Shown here: positions 56,980-64,000 of the stretch, piece by piece | Layout of the letters: each line of letters begins with the position of its first letter | How positions within the stretch are numbered: position 1 is the first letter of the stretch | NCBI RefSeq assembly: GCF_020618415.1 | Contig: NZ_CP085344.1 | Coordinates: 1,759,001 to 1,823,000 of the forward strand | From: Cupriavidus sp. MP-37 | GTDB taxonomy: Bacteria; Pseudomonadota; Gammaproteobacteria; Burkholderiales; Burkholderiaceae | Direction of reading: 5' to 3' | DNA: 64,000 nt | The notes under the pieces: generated by a model | The model's input: the letters and a program-made list of their open reading frames with translations, nothing else | Told to the model about the DNA's origin: nothing | Databases searched by the model: none | Position numbers and translations under genes: made by a program

Positions 56980-57498
56980 CTACTTGCTGCCGTCGCGCGC
57001 ATCCCCGCCGATCGCATCGATGATGATCATGGTGCGGTCCAGCACCCCGCGCTCATCGAAGTACGCGCTGAAGTGCGCCGGCTGATACGCGCCGGCGTAG
57101 AGCCGGTACGACCAGGCCTCGCGTTTCATCATCGGGTAGTACTCGACCGGCTCGCGCGGCAGGCCGAAGTGCTGGGCCACGTCCTGCTTGGTCCACACGC
57201 CCGGGCGGGCGGCGTAGATTTCCTTTTCGGTCAGCATCTGGCGGAAGCTGGTCAGCTTGCCGGCGGCGTCGAAGTCGGCGGCATAGACCTCGAAGCCGAG
57301 CGGCTGCTTGGAATAGATCCAGCGGCTGGTGCCGTTCGCCAGCGAATAGGTTTCGGAAGGCGCGCCGAAGGTATCGCGCACGGCGCTCTGCGGGCTGCCA
57401 AGCATGTTTTGCGCGGTCTGCACGGGTTGCAGGGTCGCGCAGGCGCACAGCAGGGTGGCCGCGGTGGCGGCCAGCCAGACGGACAGGCGATGGCGCAT
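56980..57498 (-). CDS. BamE/SmpA-like outer membrane lipoprotein
   Basis: The 172-residue protein has a signal with lipobox LCAC (Cys20). The mature fold resembles SmpA/OmlA (BamE): an LGSPQSAVRDTFGAPS helix-turn segment, then strands SRWIYSKQPLGFEVYAADFDAAGKL and WSYRLYAGAYQPAHFSAYFDERGVL. It may assist outer membrane assembly but is larger and more divergent than canonical BamE. CGGAGATCGACC precedes the ATG at 57498. It converges with the ferritin-like gene and is downstream of the ABC transporter gene on the same strand. Confidence 0.75.
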   Translation of the reverse strand: MRHRLSVWLAATAATLLCACATLQPVQTAQNMLGSPQSAVRDTFGAPSETYSLANGTSRWIYSKQPLGFEVYAADFDAAGKLTSFRQMLTEKEIYAARPGVWTKQDVAQHFGLPREPVEYYPMMKREAWSYRLYAGAYQPAHFSAYFDERGVLDRTMIIIDAIGGDARDGSK

Positions 57499-57586
57499 GG
57501 TCGATCTCCGGTAAGCGGTCGGTGGGAATCCGTTCAGCATAGCGCAACGCTTGCGGGCGCGTGCCGGCGCTTCCCGTGCCCGGCCT

Positions 57587-59350
57587 TCACCAGCCAAACC
57601 GGTAATCCCGTGCGGCGTGCAGCCGCCAGCTGCCGTCGCCCGGCAGCTCCAGCACCTGGTGGTGGTACTTCAGCAGCGTGGGCCGGTGGCTGACACTGAC
57701 CAGCGTGGCCTGCAAGCCGGCCAGCAACTGGTACAGGGCTTCTTCATTGACGATGTCGAGCGCACTGGTGGCCTCGTCCAGCATCACATAGCGCGGCCTG
57801 GCCAGCAGCACGCGCGCGATCGTGAGCCGCTGCTGCTCGCCCAGCGACAGCACCTTGCTCCAGTCCACTTCCGTGTCCAGCCCGCCGAAGCGGCCGGCGA
57901 TGTCGCGCAGGTTGACGGTCTCCAGCAGTTGCAGCAACTCTTCGTCCGGCACCTGGCGGCCGACATGGTTGGGGTAGAGCAGCTGGCTGCGCAGGCTGCC
58001 GACCACCATGTAAGGATGCTGCGGCAAGAACAGCATGTCCTGCGGCGCCGGCCGCACGATGCGGCCGCTGCCGCTGTTCCACAGTCCCGCGATGGCGCGC
58101 ATCAGCGAACTCTTGCCGCCGCCGCTGGCGCCGACGATCAGCAATCCTTCGCCGGGATTGATCGACACGCTCAGGTCCGTGACCAGCGTGCGCTCCTGGT
58201 TAGGCGTCTGCAGCGTGACGTGTTCCAGCGCCAGCCGCGCATCCTGGTGCGACGCAATGGTGTCTGCCGCCCGCGGCGCGCCGGCCGGTTTGCCGGTCAG
58301 GGTGCTGGAGAACGTGTCCAGGCGGTCCAGCCCGGCCACGAACCGGCTCAGGTCTTCAAAGTTGTCGACGATCACCGTCAGCGCATTCAGCACGGCGGCG
58401 AAGGCGCCCGCGGCGCGGATCGCGCTGCCGACTTCCAGCTCGCCGTCCAGCACGCGCGAGGCCACGATGGCGCTGGGCAGCAGGATGGTCAGGAAGCCAT
58501 AGCCATACTGGAACAGGTTCAGACCAAGCTGCCACCTGATGAGCCGCTCGAAGTTCTGGAACGCCTTGCCGAAGCGCCCGCGGACATGCGAAGACTCCTG
58601 CGGCTCGCCGCGATAGAACGCAATCGACTCGGCGTTCTCGCGCACCCGGATCAGGCTGAAACGGAAATCGGCCTCGCGCTTGAGCTGGTAGAAGTTCAGC
58701 CCGATCAGCACGCGCCCGAAGCAGGCGATCGAGACAAAGGTGCCGGCGATGGCGTACACCACCAGGAAATAGACCAGCTCCCTGGAGATGATCCACAGCA
58801 CCGCGCTGAACGCAATCAGCTGCAGCAGCGCGCCGATGCCGATCGACAGGAAAAACAGCGACTGCCGCGTAAAGGTGTTGATGTCCTCGGAGATGCGCTG
58901 GTCGGGATTGTCGATGCCGGCATCCGCATTGAGCTTGTAGAAAATGCGGTTCTTGAAATATCCGTCCAGGTAATGGTGGGTCATCCAGCGCCGCCAGTGC
59001 AGGCCCAGCGTGTTGCGGATGTAGTAGTAGACCGCGTAGACGGGAATCGCGACGATCAGGATATACAGGCAGGTACGGATCGAGGCCCAGAAGCGGTCGG
59101 CGTCGCGGGCCGCCAGCGCCGAGGTGAACTCGCCGGTCTGCTCGTTGATCAGCACTTCCGCCTGGGTCTGGCCCAGCAGCAGCAGGACCAGCACCACCAG
59201 CAGGCCGGCGGCCTTCCATCGTTCCTGCGAGACCCAGTAGGGTTTGGCGATCACCCAATAGCGGGTCCAGACGTGCCGGGTGGACGTGGCGGGGCGTTTG
59301 CCGGCGGGCGAAGTGCTGTCGGCCACCTGCGGCTCGGGCACGGCGCTCAT
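57587..59350 (-). CDS. SbmA/BacA-type ABC transporter (permease-ATPase fusion)
   Basis: The 587-residue protein joins a six-helix SbmA/BacA-like membrane domain (about 30-340; HWRRWMTHHYLDGYFKNRIFYKL, DNPDQRISEDINTFT) to an ATPase. Walker A is GASGGGKS; the signature reads LSLGEQQRL, the variant found in this family; Walker B is VMLDEATSALD. Relatives (YddA, Rv1819c) move cobalamin, antimicrobial peptides or other hydrophilic cargo. GGAGGTGG precedes the ATG at 59350, so the 35 extra upstream codons are not used. Cargo here is unknown. Confidence 0.9.
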   Translation of the reverse strand: MSAVPEPQVADSTSPAGKRPATSTRHVWTRYWVIAKPYWVSQERWKAAGLLVVLVLLLLGQTQAEVLINEQTGEFTSALAARDADRFWASIRTCLYILIVAIPVYAVYYYIRNTLGLHWRRWMTHHYLDGYFKNRIFYKLNADAGIDNPDQRISEDINTFTRQSLFFLSIGIGALLQLIAFSAVLWIISRELVYFLVVYAIAGTFVSIACFGRVLIGLNFYQLKREADFRFSLIRVRENAESIAFYRGEPQESSHVRGRFGKAFQNFERLIRWQLGLNLFQYGYGFLTILLPSAIVASRVLDGELEVGSAIRAAGAFAAVLNALTVIVDNFEDLSRFVAGLDRLDTFSSTLTGKPAGAPRAADTIASHQDARLALEHVTLQTPNQERTLVTDLSVSINPGEGLLIVGASGGGKSSLMRAIAGLWNSGSGRIVRPAPQDMLFLPQHPYMVVGSLRSQLLYPNHVGRQVPDEELLQLLETVNLRDIAGRFGGLDTEVDWSKVLSLGEQQRLTIARVLLARPRYVMLDEATSALDIVNEEALYQLLAGLQATLVSVSHRPTLLKYHHQVLELPGDGSWRLHAARDYRFGW

Positions 59351-59578
59351 AATCCACCTCCGGGGTGCTGAGCGGATTTCGTTATCGTCACATCCCCTGC
59401 GGGCATGGCGCACCTGTACGCGGCGGAAAATGACTATTGAAATATAGGCCAGCAAAAACGGTGCCCGGTGCTATTGCACGAGCCCCGCGCGCGCCGAGGC
59501 AACCTGCACTGGCTTGACGCCGGCTCCGAAGCTGATTCCAATCCCGGGTGACCGTTCCCTATCACAGGCCGCCCCCGC

Positions 59579-60535
59579 ATGGACCGCTTCGACGCGCTGC
59601 AACTTTTCACCCGGATCGTGGAACTGGGCTCTTTCACCCGTGCCGCGAGCGCGCTGGACATGCCGCGCGCCACCGCCACGCATGCGATCAAGGAGCTGGA
59701 AGCACGCGTCGGGGCCCGGCTGCTGGAGCGCACCACGCGGCAGGTGCGCCCGACGCTGGACGGGCAAGCCTTCTATGAGCGCGGCAAGCGCGTGCTGCAG
59801 GCGCTCGAAGACGCCGAAACCTCGCTCAGCACGCAGGCAGCCGACCCGCGCGGCACGCTGCGGCTGGACCTGCACGGCACCCATGCGACGCTGATCATCC
59901 TGCCGCGCATCGGCGAGTTCCGCGCGCGCTACCCGCATATCGAGCTCGTCATCAGCAGCGGCGACCGCCTGGTCGACCTGATCGGGGAGGGCATCGATTG
60001 CGTGGTGCGCGCCGGCCGGCCGCGCGATTCGTCGCTGGTGGCCAGGCGCCTGGCGGAGATGCCCGAAGTGCTGTGCGCCAGCCCCGCATACCTGGCGGCG
60101 CACGGCATGCCCCAGCATCCGTCGGAACTGGCCGGACACGTCGGCGTGGGCTTTTTTTCGCGCAACCATGACAGCCGCTATCCGTTCACGCTGACCGTCG
60201 ATGGCGAGGTGCGCGCGTTCCGGGCCAGCGGCTGGATTTCGGTCAGCGATGCCGAGTGCTATACCAGCGCGGCGCTGGCCGGCTGCGGCCTGATCCAGGT
60301 GCCGCGCTTCCGCGTCGAAGATCATTTGCGCGCGGGGCGGCTGGTGCCGGTGCTGGAAGCGTGGCCATGCCCGGACCTGCCGGTGTCCGCGCTGTACCCG
60401 TTCCACCGGCAGCTGGCGCCGCGCGTGCGGGTCTTTGTCGACTGGGTGGCGGGAATCTACGCGGAACGATTCGGGCCGCCGCGCGCCTTCACCGGTGATG
60501 CGCATGGTGGAAACCCGGGCGTGCCCCCGGCCTGA
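59579..60535 (+). CDS. LysR-family transcriptional regulator
   Basis: The 318-residue regulator has a typical winged HTH (GSFTRAASALDMPRATATHAIKELEARVGARLLERTTRQVRPT) and an effector domain with LRLDLHGTHATLIILPRIGEF. It is divergent from the SbmA/BacA-type gene and 64 bases upstream of the Bug protein gene on the same strand, so either may be its target. The ligand is unknown. Confidence 0.9.
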   Translation: MDRFDALQLFTRIVELGSFTRAASALDMPRATATHAIKELEARVGARLLERTTRQVRPTLDGQAFYERGKRVLQALEDAETSLSTQAADPRGTLRLDLHGTHATLIILPRIGEFRARYPHIELVISSGDRLVDLIGEGIDCVVRAGRPRDSSLVARRLAEMPEVLCASPAYLAAHGMPQHPSELAGHVGVGFFSRNHDSRYPFTLTVDGEVRAFRASGWISVSDAECYTSAALAGCGLIQVPRFRVEDHLRAGRLVPVLEAWPCPDLPVSALYPFHRQLAPRVRVFVDWVAGIYAERFGPPRAFTGDAHGGNPGVPPA

Positions 60536-60599
60536 ACCCCCACTAAGATGAAGGATCCGCCGCCGTGCGGCGCACAACGATAACGCGGAGACTTCATCT

Positions 60600-61586
60600 A
60601 TGGATCGTCGACAGTTCCTGAGCACCGCGGCATTCGCGGTGGCGGCCGGCGTGGCGCCGCACGCCATGGCGCAGCAGTGGCCCGCCCGCGCCATCCGGCT
60701 GGTGGTGGCCTATCCGCCGGGTGGCGGCACCGACGTGGTGGCACGGCTGTTCGCCGACTATCTCACGCGCGTGACCGGGCAGTCGGTGGTGGTGGAGAAC
60801 AAGCCCGGCGGCGCCACCATTCCCGCCACGCAGGACGTGATCCGCGCCAGGAACGACGGCCAGACCCTGCTGGTGACGCTGGGCTCTTCGGCCACCTCGG
60901 GCGCGCATATCAACCGCGTGCCCTACGATCCGTTGACCGACCTGACCGCGCTCGCCGAACTCGGCCGCGCGCCGGTGCTGCTGGCCGCCAACAAGGACGC
61001 GCCGTATAACACGCTGAAGGAACTGGTCGCCTACGCCAAGGCGAATCCGGGCAAGCCGATCCACTCGGCCTCGTACGGTCCGGGCACCTCGTCGCACTTC
61101 GGTCCGCTGCTGTTCAACCGGCTCGCCGGCACCAACCTGGAGCCGGTGCTGTACAAGGGTTCGGCGCCCGCCACGCAAGACCTGGTGGGCGGCGTGGTGC
61201 CGCTGATGATCGACGGCCTGACCACCGGCGTGCCGCTGTACCAGGCCGGCAAGACCAAGGTGCTGGCCACCACCATTCCGGAGCGCTCCGAACTCGCGCC
61301 CGGCGCGCCCACGTTCCGCGAACTGGGCTACCCCGAGATGGAGCAGCTCAGCGGCTATTTCGCGCTGTTCGGCCCGAAGGCGATGCCAAAGGAAACGGTG
61401 GAGGCGGTCTCCGCCGCGGTGCGCAAGGTGCTGGCCGATCCTGCTTACCAGAAGCGGTTGGCGGGCGTGGGCGTGCTGCCGCCGCAGGCGGTCACGCCCG
61501 AAGCGTTCGCCGCGCAGATCCGTGCCGACCACGCGCGCTGGGGACAGTTCATCAAGGACATCGGCTTCAAGATCGACGGCAGTTGA
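60600..61586 (+). CDS. Bug (TctC-like) periplasmic solute-binding protein
   Basis: The 328-residue binder belongs to the Bug family that is hugely expanded in Bordetella and Cupriavidus. It has a signal with a twin-arginine-like start (DRRQFLS) cut near AMAQ-QWP, then PARAIRLVVAYPPGGGTDVVARLFAD, NKPGGATIPATQ and SYGPGTSSHFGPLLFN. Members bind carboxylates such as tricarboxylates, aromatic acids or nicotinate; no TctAB permease is adjacent, which is usual for orphan Bug genes. A GCGGAGACTT site precedes the ATG. Confidence 0.92.
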   Translation: MDRRQFLSTAAFAVAAGVAPHAMAQQWPARAIRLVVAYPPGGGTDVVARLFADYLTRVTGQSVVVENKPGGATIPATQDVIRARNDGQTLLVTLGSSATSGAHINRVPYDPLTDLTALAELGRAPVLLAANKDAPYNTLKELVAYAKANPGKPIHSASYGPGTSSHFGPLLFNRLAGTNLEPVLYKGSAPATQDLVGGVVPLMIDGLTTGVPLYQAGKTKVLATTIPERSELAPGAPTFRELGYPEMEQLSGYFALFGPKAMPKETVEAVSAAVRKVLADPAYQKRLAGVGVLPPQAVTPEAFAAQIRADHARWGQFIKDIGFKIDGS

Positions 61587-61598
61587 GCCCCGGGCGCG

Positions 61599-62018
61599 TC
61601 ACGCGTCGTCCTGCTGGCTGGCCTTTGCACGCGCGGGCACCGGCGCTTTTTTCCTGGGCTTGGCCTGGTTGAACGCGATCGCGGCGCGGACCAGAGCCTG
61701 CAGGGCGCGTGCGTCGATCTTGTCGCCCTCGGCCAGGTCGATGGCCCGCCATTTGTTGCCGCCCAGGCCGGCATTGAAGAGGTGGTCCGGGTCGGGCAGG
61801 CTGGCCCCGTTGGTAAAGGTGATCTTGACCTTGGCCTTGTGGGCGTTGGCGACGGCGATCATGCCGTCGCGCGACCATACCGGGCTGCCCATCCATTTCC
61901 ATTCCTCGACGATGCCGCTGTCGGCGGCGAGGATGGCCTTGCGCAGGCTGGCCAGGGTCTGGCCGCGCCAGTCGGCCAACCCGGCGATCAACTGGTCGAT
62001 CTGTTCCGATGGATGCAT
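61599..62018 (-). CDS. DUF1801 domain protein
   Basis: The 139-residue protein carries the YdhG-like DUF1801 pattern: DQLIAGLADWRGQTLASLRKAIL, VEEWKWMGSPVWSRDGMI and VKITFTNGASLPDPDHLFNAGLGG, with a basic C-terminus (KPRKKAPVPARAK). The domain is small and of unknown function. GAGGAACG precedes the ATG at 62018. It is divergent from another DUF1801 gene 91 bases away and convergent with the Bug gene (12 bases apart). Confidence 0.82.
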   Translation of the reverse strand: MHPSEQIDQLIAGLADWRGQTLASLRKAILAADSGIVEEWKWMGSPVWSRDGMIAVANAHKAKVKITFTNGASLPDPDHLFNAGLGGNKWRAIDLAEGDKIDARALQALVRAAIAFNQAKPRKKAPVPARAKASQQDDA

Positions 62019-62109
62019 CGATGCTCGTTCCTCTAGGTTCTGGCTGACCGACTTATCATAGCCGCTGGGTTCGATCTCGTCGCCGCTCGTCAACCAGTGG
62101 AGTTCAGCC

Positions 62110-62592
62110 ATGGCCAACAGCACGTCCAGGACCCCGGCAGGGAGCGCGCGCAAGTCCGCGCAGAAGACCGCCACCCGCCCCGCCACCGGCAAGCCGGTGC
62201 TGCTGGCGGGCGGCAATCCGCAGATTCCGAAAGGCGACGGCGATGCGCCGGTGCAGGCCTACCTCGCGGCGATGCCGGGCTGGAAGCAGGACGCGGGCCG
62301 CCGCCTAGACGCACTGATCGAGCGCAACGTGCCCGATGTCAGCAAGGCGGTGCGCTGGAATTCGCCGTTCTATGGCCGGGCGGGGCAGGGCTGGTTCCTG
62401 AGCTTCCATTGCATGACCCGGTACATCAAGGTGGCGTTTTTCCGCGGCATGTCGCTGGATCCGGTGCCGCCGGTCGAGTCCAGGGACAAGGACACGCGCT
62501 ATTTCCATATCCACGAGGGCGAGGCCTTCGACGAGGACCTGCTGGCGCACTGGATCCGGCAGGCCGCGGCGCTGCCGGGGTGGCAGCCGTAG
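62110..62592 (+). CDS. DUF1801 domain protein
   Basis: The 160-residue protein has a basic, Ser/Ala/Lys-rich lead (about 1-28) and then a DUF1801 domain: PVQAYLAAMPGWKQDAGRRLDALIERNVPDVSKAVRWNSPFYG and WFLSFHCMTRYIKVAFFRG. It is related to, but clearly distinct from, its divergent neighbour. Lysine-rich tails on both proteins could suit nucleic acid binding; that is speculation. Confidence 0.82.
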   Translation: MANSTSRTPAGSARKSAQKTATRPATGKPVLLAGGNPQIPKGDGDAPVQAYLAAMPGWKQDAGRRLDALIERNVPDVSKAVRWNSPFYGRAGQGWFLSFHCMTRYIKVAFFRGMSLDPVPPVESRDKDTRYFHIHEGEAFDEDLLAHWIRQAAALPGWQP

Positions 62593-62737
62593 CCGCGCGG
62601 CCAGCGCAGGCCGGTGGCGGCTGCGCCGAGCGGCGCTCGGCAGGAGCGCGTGGGAGATGCCTTGTGGCCTATATTGAAGTCCTGCGCGGCATGGGCGCCG
62701 GCGTTGCCGGACGGACCGCGCGAGCAAGGAGTGCGCC

Positions 62738-63841
62738 ATGAAGATCGCAAGCATCGAGGCCATCGTCCTGCGCATTCCGTTCACGGTCGGCGGCGTTTCG
62801 GCCGCGGGCGTCTGGGGCGGTGCCGGCATGCAGGCGGCCGATTCGCTGCTGCTCAAGGTGAGCACCGATGATGGCCTGGTCGGCTGGGGCGAAACCTTCG
62901 GCTTCGTCGGCATTCCGGCGGTGAAGGCGGCGATCGAGCAGATGCTGGCGCCGGCCTGCATCGGCCGTGACGCGAGCCGGATCGATGCAATCGGCCTGGA
63001 CCTGCAGCGCCGGTTCCATGTGTTCGGGCGCAGCGGGCCCCTGTTCTACGGGCTGTCGGCGCTCGATATCGCGCTGTGGGACCTCTGCGGCAAGGCGGCG
63101 GGGCTGCCCGTCCACCGTTTGCTTGGCGGCGCGCGCTGCGAGCGGTTGCCGGCCTACGCCAGCCTGATCCGGTACGCCGATGCCGAAGCGATCGCGGTCA
63201 ACGTCAGGCGTGCCATCGCCGATGGCTACCGCAGCCTGAAGCTGCACGAAGTCGACCTGGCCGTGATCCGCGCCGCACGCGCGGCCGCGGGGCCGGAAAT
63301 CGAAATCACGCTGGATACGAACTGCCCGTGGACGCTGCATGAGGCCATCGACATGGCCCGCGTCCTGCAGCCCTTGTCGCTAAGGTGGCTGGAAGAGCCG
63401 CTGTGGCCGCCCGAGAACTACGCCGGACTGGCGGCCCTGCGCCAGCGCTGCGCGATTCCGGTTGCAGCCGGCGAGAATGCGACCACGCTGATGGAGTTCG
63501 AGCATCTGCTAAGCCTTGGCGCCGTCGATGTGGTGCAGCCCAGCCCGGCCAAGATGGGCGGCATCAGCGCCCTGCGCGATGTCTTTGCCCTGGCCAGGGC
63601 GCACAACGTGCAGGTGATGGTCCATACCTTCTACGATGGTCCCGGGCTGCTGGCCGCGATGCATGCCACCGCGGCGCTGGGCGACGCCGCCGCCATGATC
63701 GAATGGCGCTACTTCGACATGGCCGCGCAGGTGCTTGGCGATGCCGTGGTGCCGCGCGACGGCAACATCGCGCTACCCACCGGGCCGGGCCTGGGCATCG
63801 ACCCGGATCCGGAAGTGATCCGACGCTACCGCGTGGGGTGA
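62738..63841 (+). CDS. Mandelate racemase / muconate lactonizing-type enolase-superfamily enzyme
   Basis: The 367-residue enzyme has the capping domain (about 1-115) and the TIM barrel. The first base pair is Lys168-x-His170 in SLKLHEVD, metal ligands are Asp193 (LDTNCPW), Glu219/220 (WLEEPLW) and Glu246 (AAGENA), and a later His lies in VMVHTFYDGPG near 297. The KxH rather than KxK pattern leaves the reaction open: dehydration, racemisation or cycloisomerisation of an acid sugar or lactone-type acid. AAGGAGTG precedes the ATG. Confidence 0.88.
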   Translation: MKIASIEAIVLRIPFTVGGVSAAGVWGGAGMQAADSLLLKVSTDDGLVGWGETFGFVGIPAVKAAIEQMLAPACIGRDASRIDAIGLDLQRRFHVFGRSGPLFYGLSALDIALWDLCGKAAGLPVHRLLGGARCERLPAYASLIRYADAEAIAVNVRRAIADGYRSLKLHEVDLAVIRAARAAAGPEIEITLDTNCPWTLHEAIDMARVLQPLSLRWLEEPLWPPENYAGLAALRQRCAIPVAAGENATTLMEFEHLLSLGAVDVVQPSPAKMGGISALRDVFALARAHNVQVMVHTFYDGPGLLAAMHATAALGDAAAMIEWRYFDMAAQVLGDAVVPRDGNIALPTGPGLGIDPDPEVIRRYRVG

Positions 63842-63924
63842 GAGGACGATAGCGGGCGAACTTCCGTGCGCGCCTCGTGTCGTTAGTTCCATGGCCGTGC
63901 CATCGCCGGCAAACAGGACGACGC

Positions 63925-64000
63925 ATGCACCTTGACATCCTTCTCGCCCATCCCTGGTTCAGCACATGGACCGCCGCGCTGGTTGCCGTCATCGTCGCGC
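63925..64000 (+). CDS. N-terminus of a membrane protein, cut by the window end
   Basis: A frame opens at ATG 63925 after AGGACGACGC and runs to the edge. It reads HLDILLAHPWFSTWTAALVA and continues hydrophobic, so the start of an integral membrane protein is likely. Twenty-five codons do not allow a family call. Confidence 0.5.
   Translation, partial: MHLDILLAHPWFSTWTAALVAVIVA

Overview
The window is GC-rich beta-proteobacterial chromosome and looks like Cupriavidus (the C. necator / Ralstonia eutropha group). The support is the gene content: a phasin next to an acetoacetyl-CoA reductase, a periplasmic/outer-membrane type 3-hydroxybutyrate oligomer hydrolase, a Bug-family solute-binding protein, a PIN-PhoH protein, and a CysTWA-CysB sulfur cluster. 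From memory, C. necator H16 chromosome 1 carries phaB3/phaP3, aceA (iclA), aceB and phaY1 in one neighbourhood, which fits. The accession was not checked. I see no tRNA, rRNA, insertion sequence, prophage, CRISPR array or toxin-antitoxin pair. This reads as core chromosome rather than an island.

Layout. 0.1-4.6 kb (minus strand): NlpC/P60 lipoprotein, a small secreted protein, PIN-PhoH ATPase, 1-Cys-type peroxiredoxin and an Mth938-like protein. Between phoH and the peroxiredoxin lies a densely structured stretch ending in a strong terminator, my best candidate for an undescribed RNA. 4.9-8.9 kb: alaA-type aminotransferase, hom and thrC. 9.1-11.5 kb: moeA-moaD-moaE-crcB. 11.5-13.3 kb: an alpha/beta hydrolase and a divergent TetR regulator. 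13.4-23.2 kb: one long co-directional cluster with a branched-chain-type ABC importer, an acyl-CoA ligase, 3HB-oligomer hydrolase and a MaoC-like protein. 23.4-26.8 kb: clpB with a sigma-32-like promoter, then a ferritin-like protein.

27.2-38.4 kb is a sulfur-acquisition block: sbp, a broken ssuE, ssuADCB, a degenerate EAL protein, a small hydrolase, cysTWA and cysB, all on the plus strand and many overlapping by ATGA. 38.7-45.4 kb holds an Mpo1-like membrane protein, a LytS/LytTR two-component pair, an MFS carrier, a ThDP enzyme, an RraA-fold protein and a gamma-glutamylcyclotransferase-like protein. 45.5-53.9 kb holds the glyoxylate-shunt genes aceA and aceB, separated by a small membrane protein, an M48 lipoprotein, a universal stress protein, a LysR regulator and a haloacid-dehalogenase-like protein.

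54.2-56.9 kb is a PHB/stress group: phaP, phaB, a second universal stress protein and a ferritin-like protein. The window ends with a BamE-like lipoprotein, an SbmA/BacA-type ABC exporter/importer, LysR plus Bug protein, a divergent pair of DUF1801 proteins, an enolase-superfamily enzyme and the first codons of a membrane protein.

Functionally the region joins carbon storage and C2 metabolism (PHB granule protein, 3-ketoacyl reduction, oligomer degradation, glyoxylate shunt) with sulfate/sulfonate acquisition and threonine and molybdopterin biosynthesis. Observations worth follow-up are the structured RNA candidate, the ssuE remnant, the catalytically degenerate EAL protein inside the sulfur block, the operator-rich aceA leader, and a palindromic repeat family that splits the importer operon.
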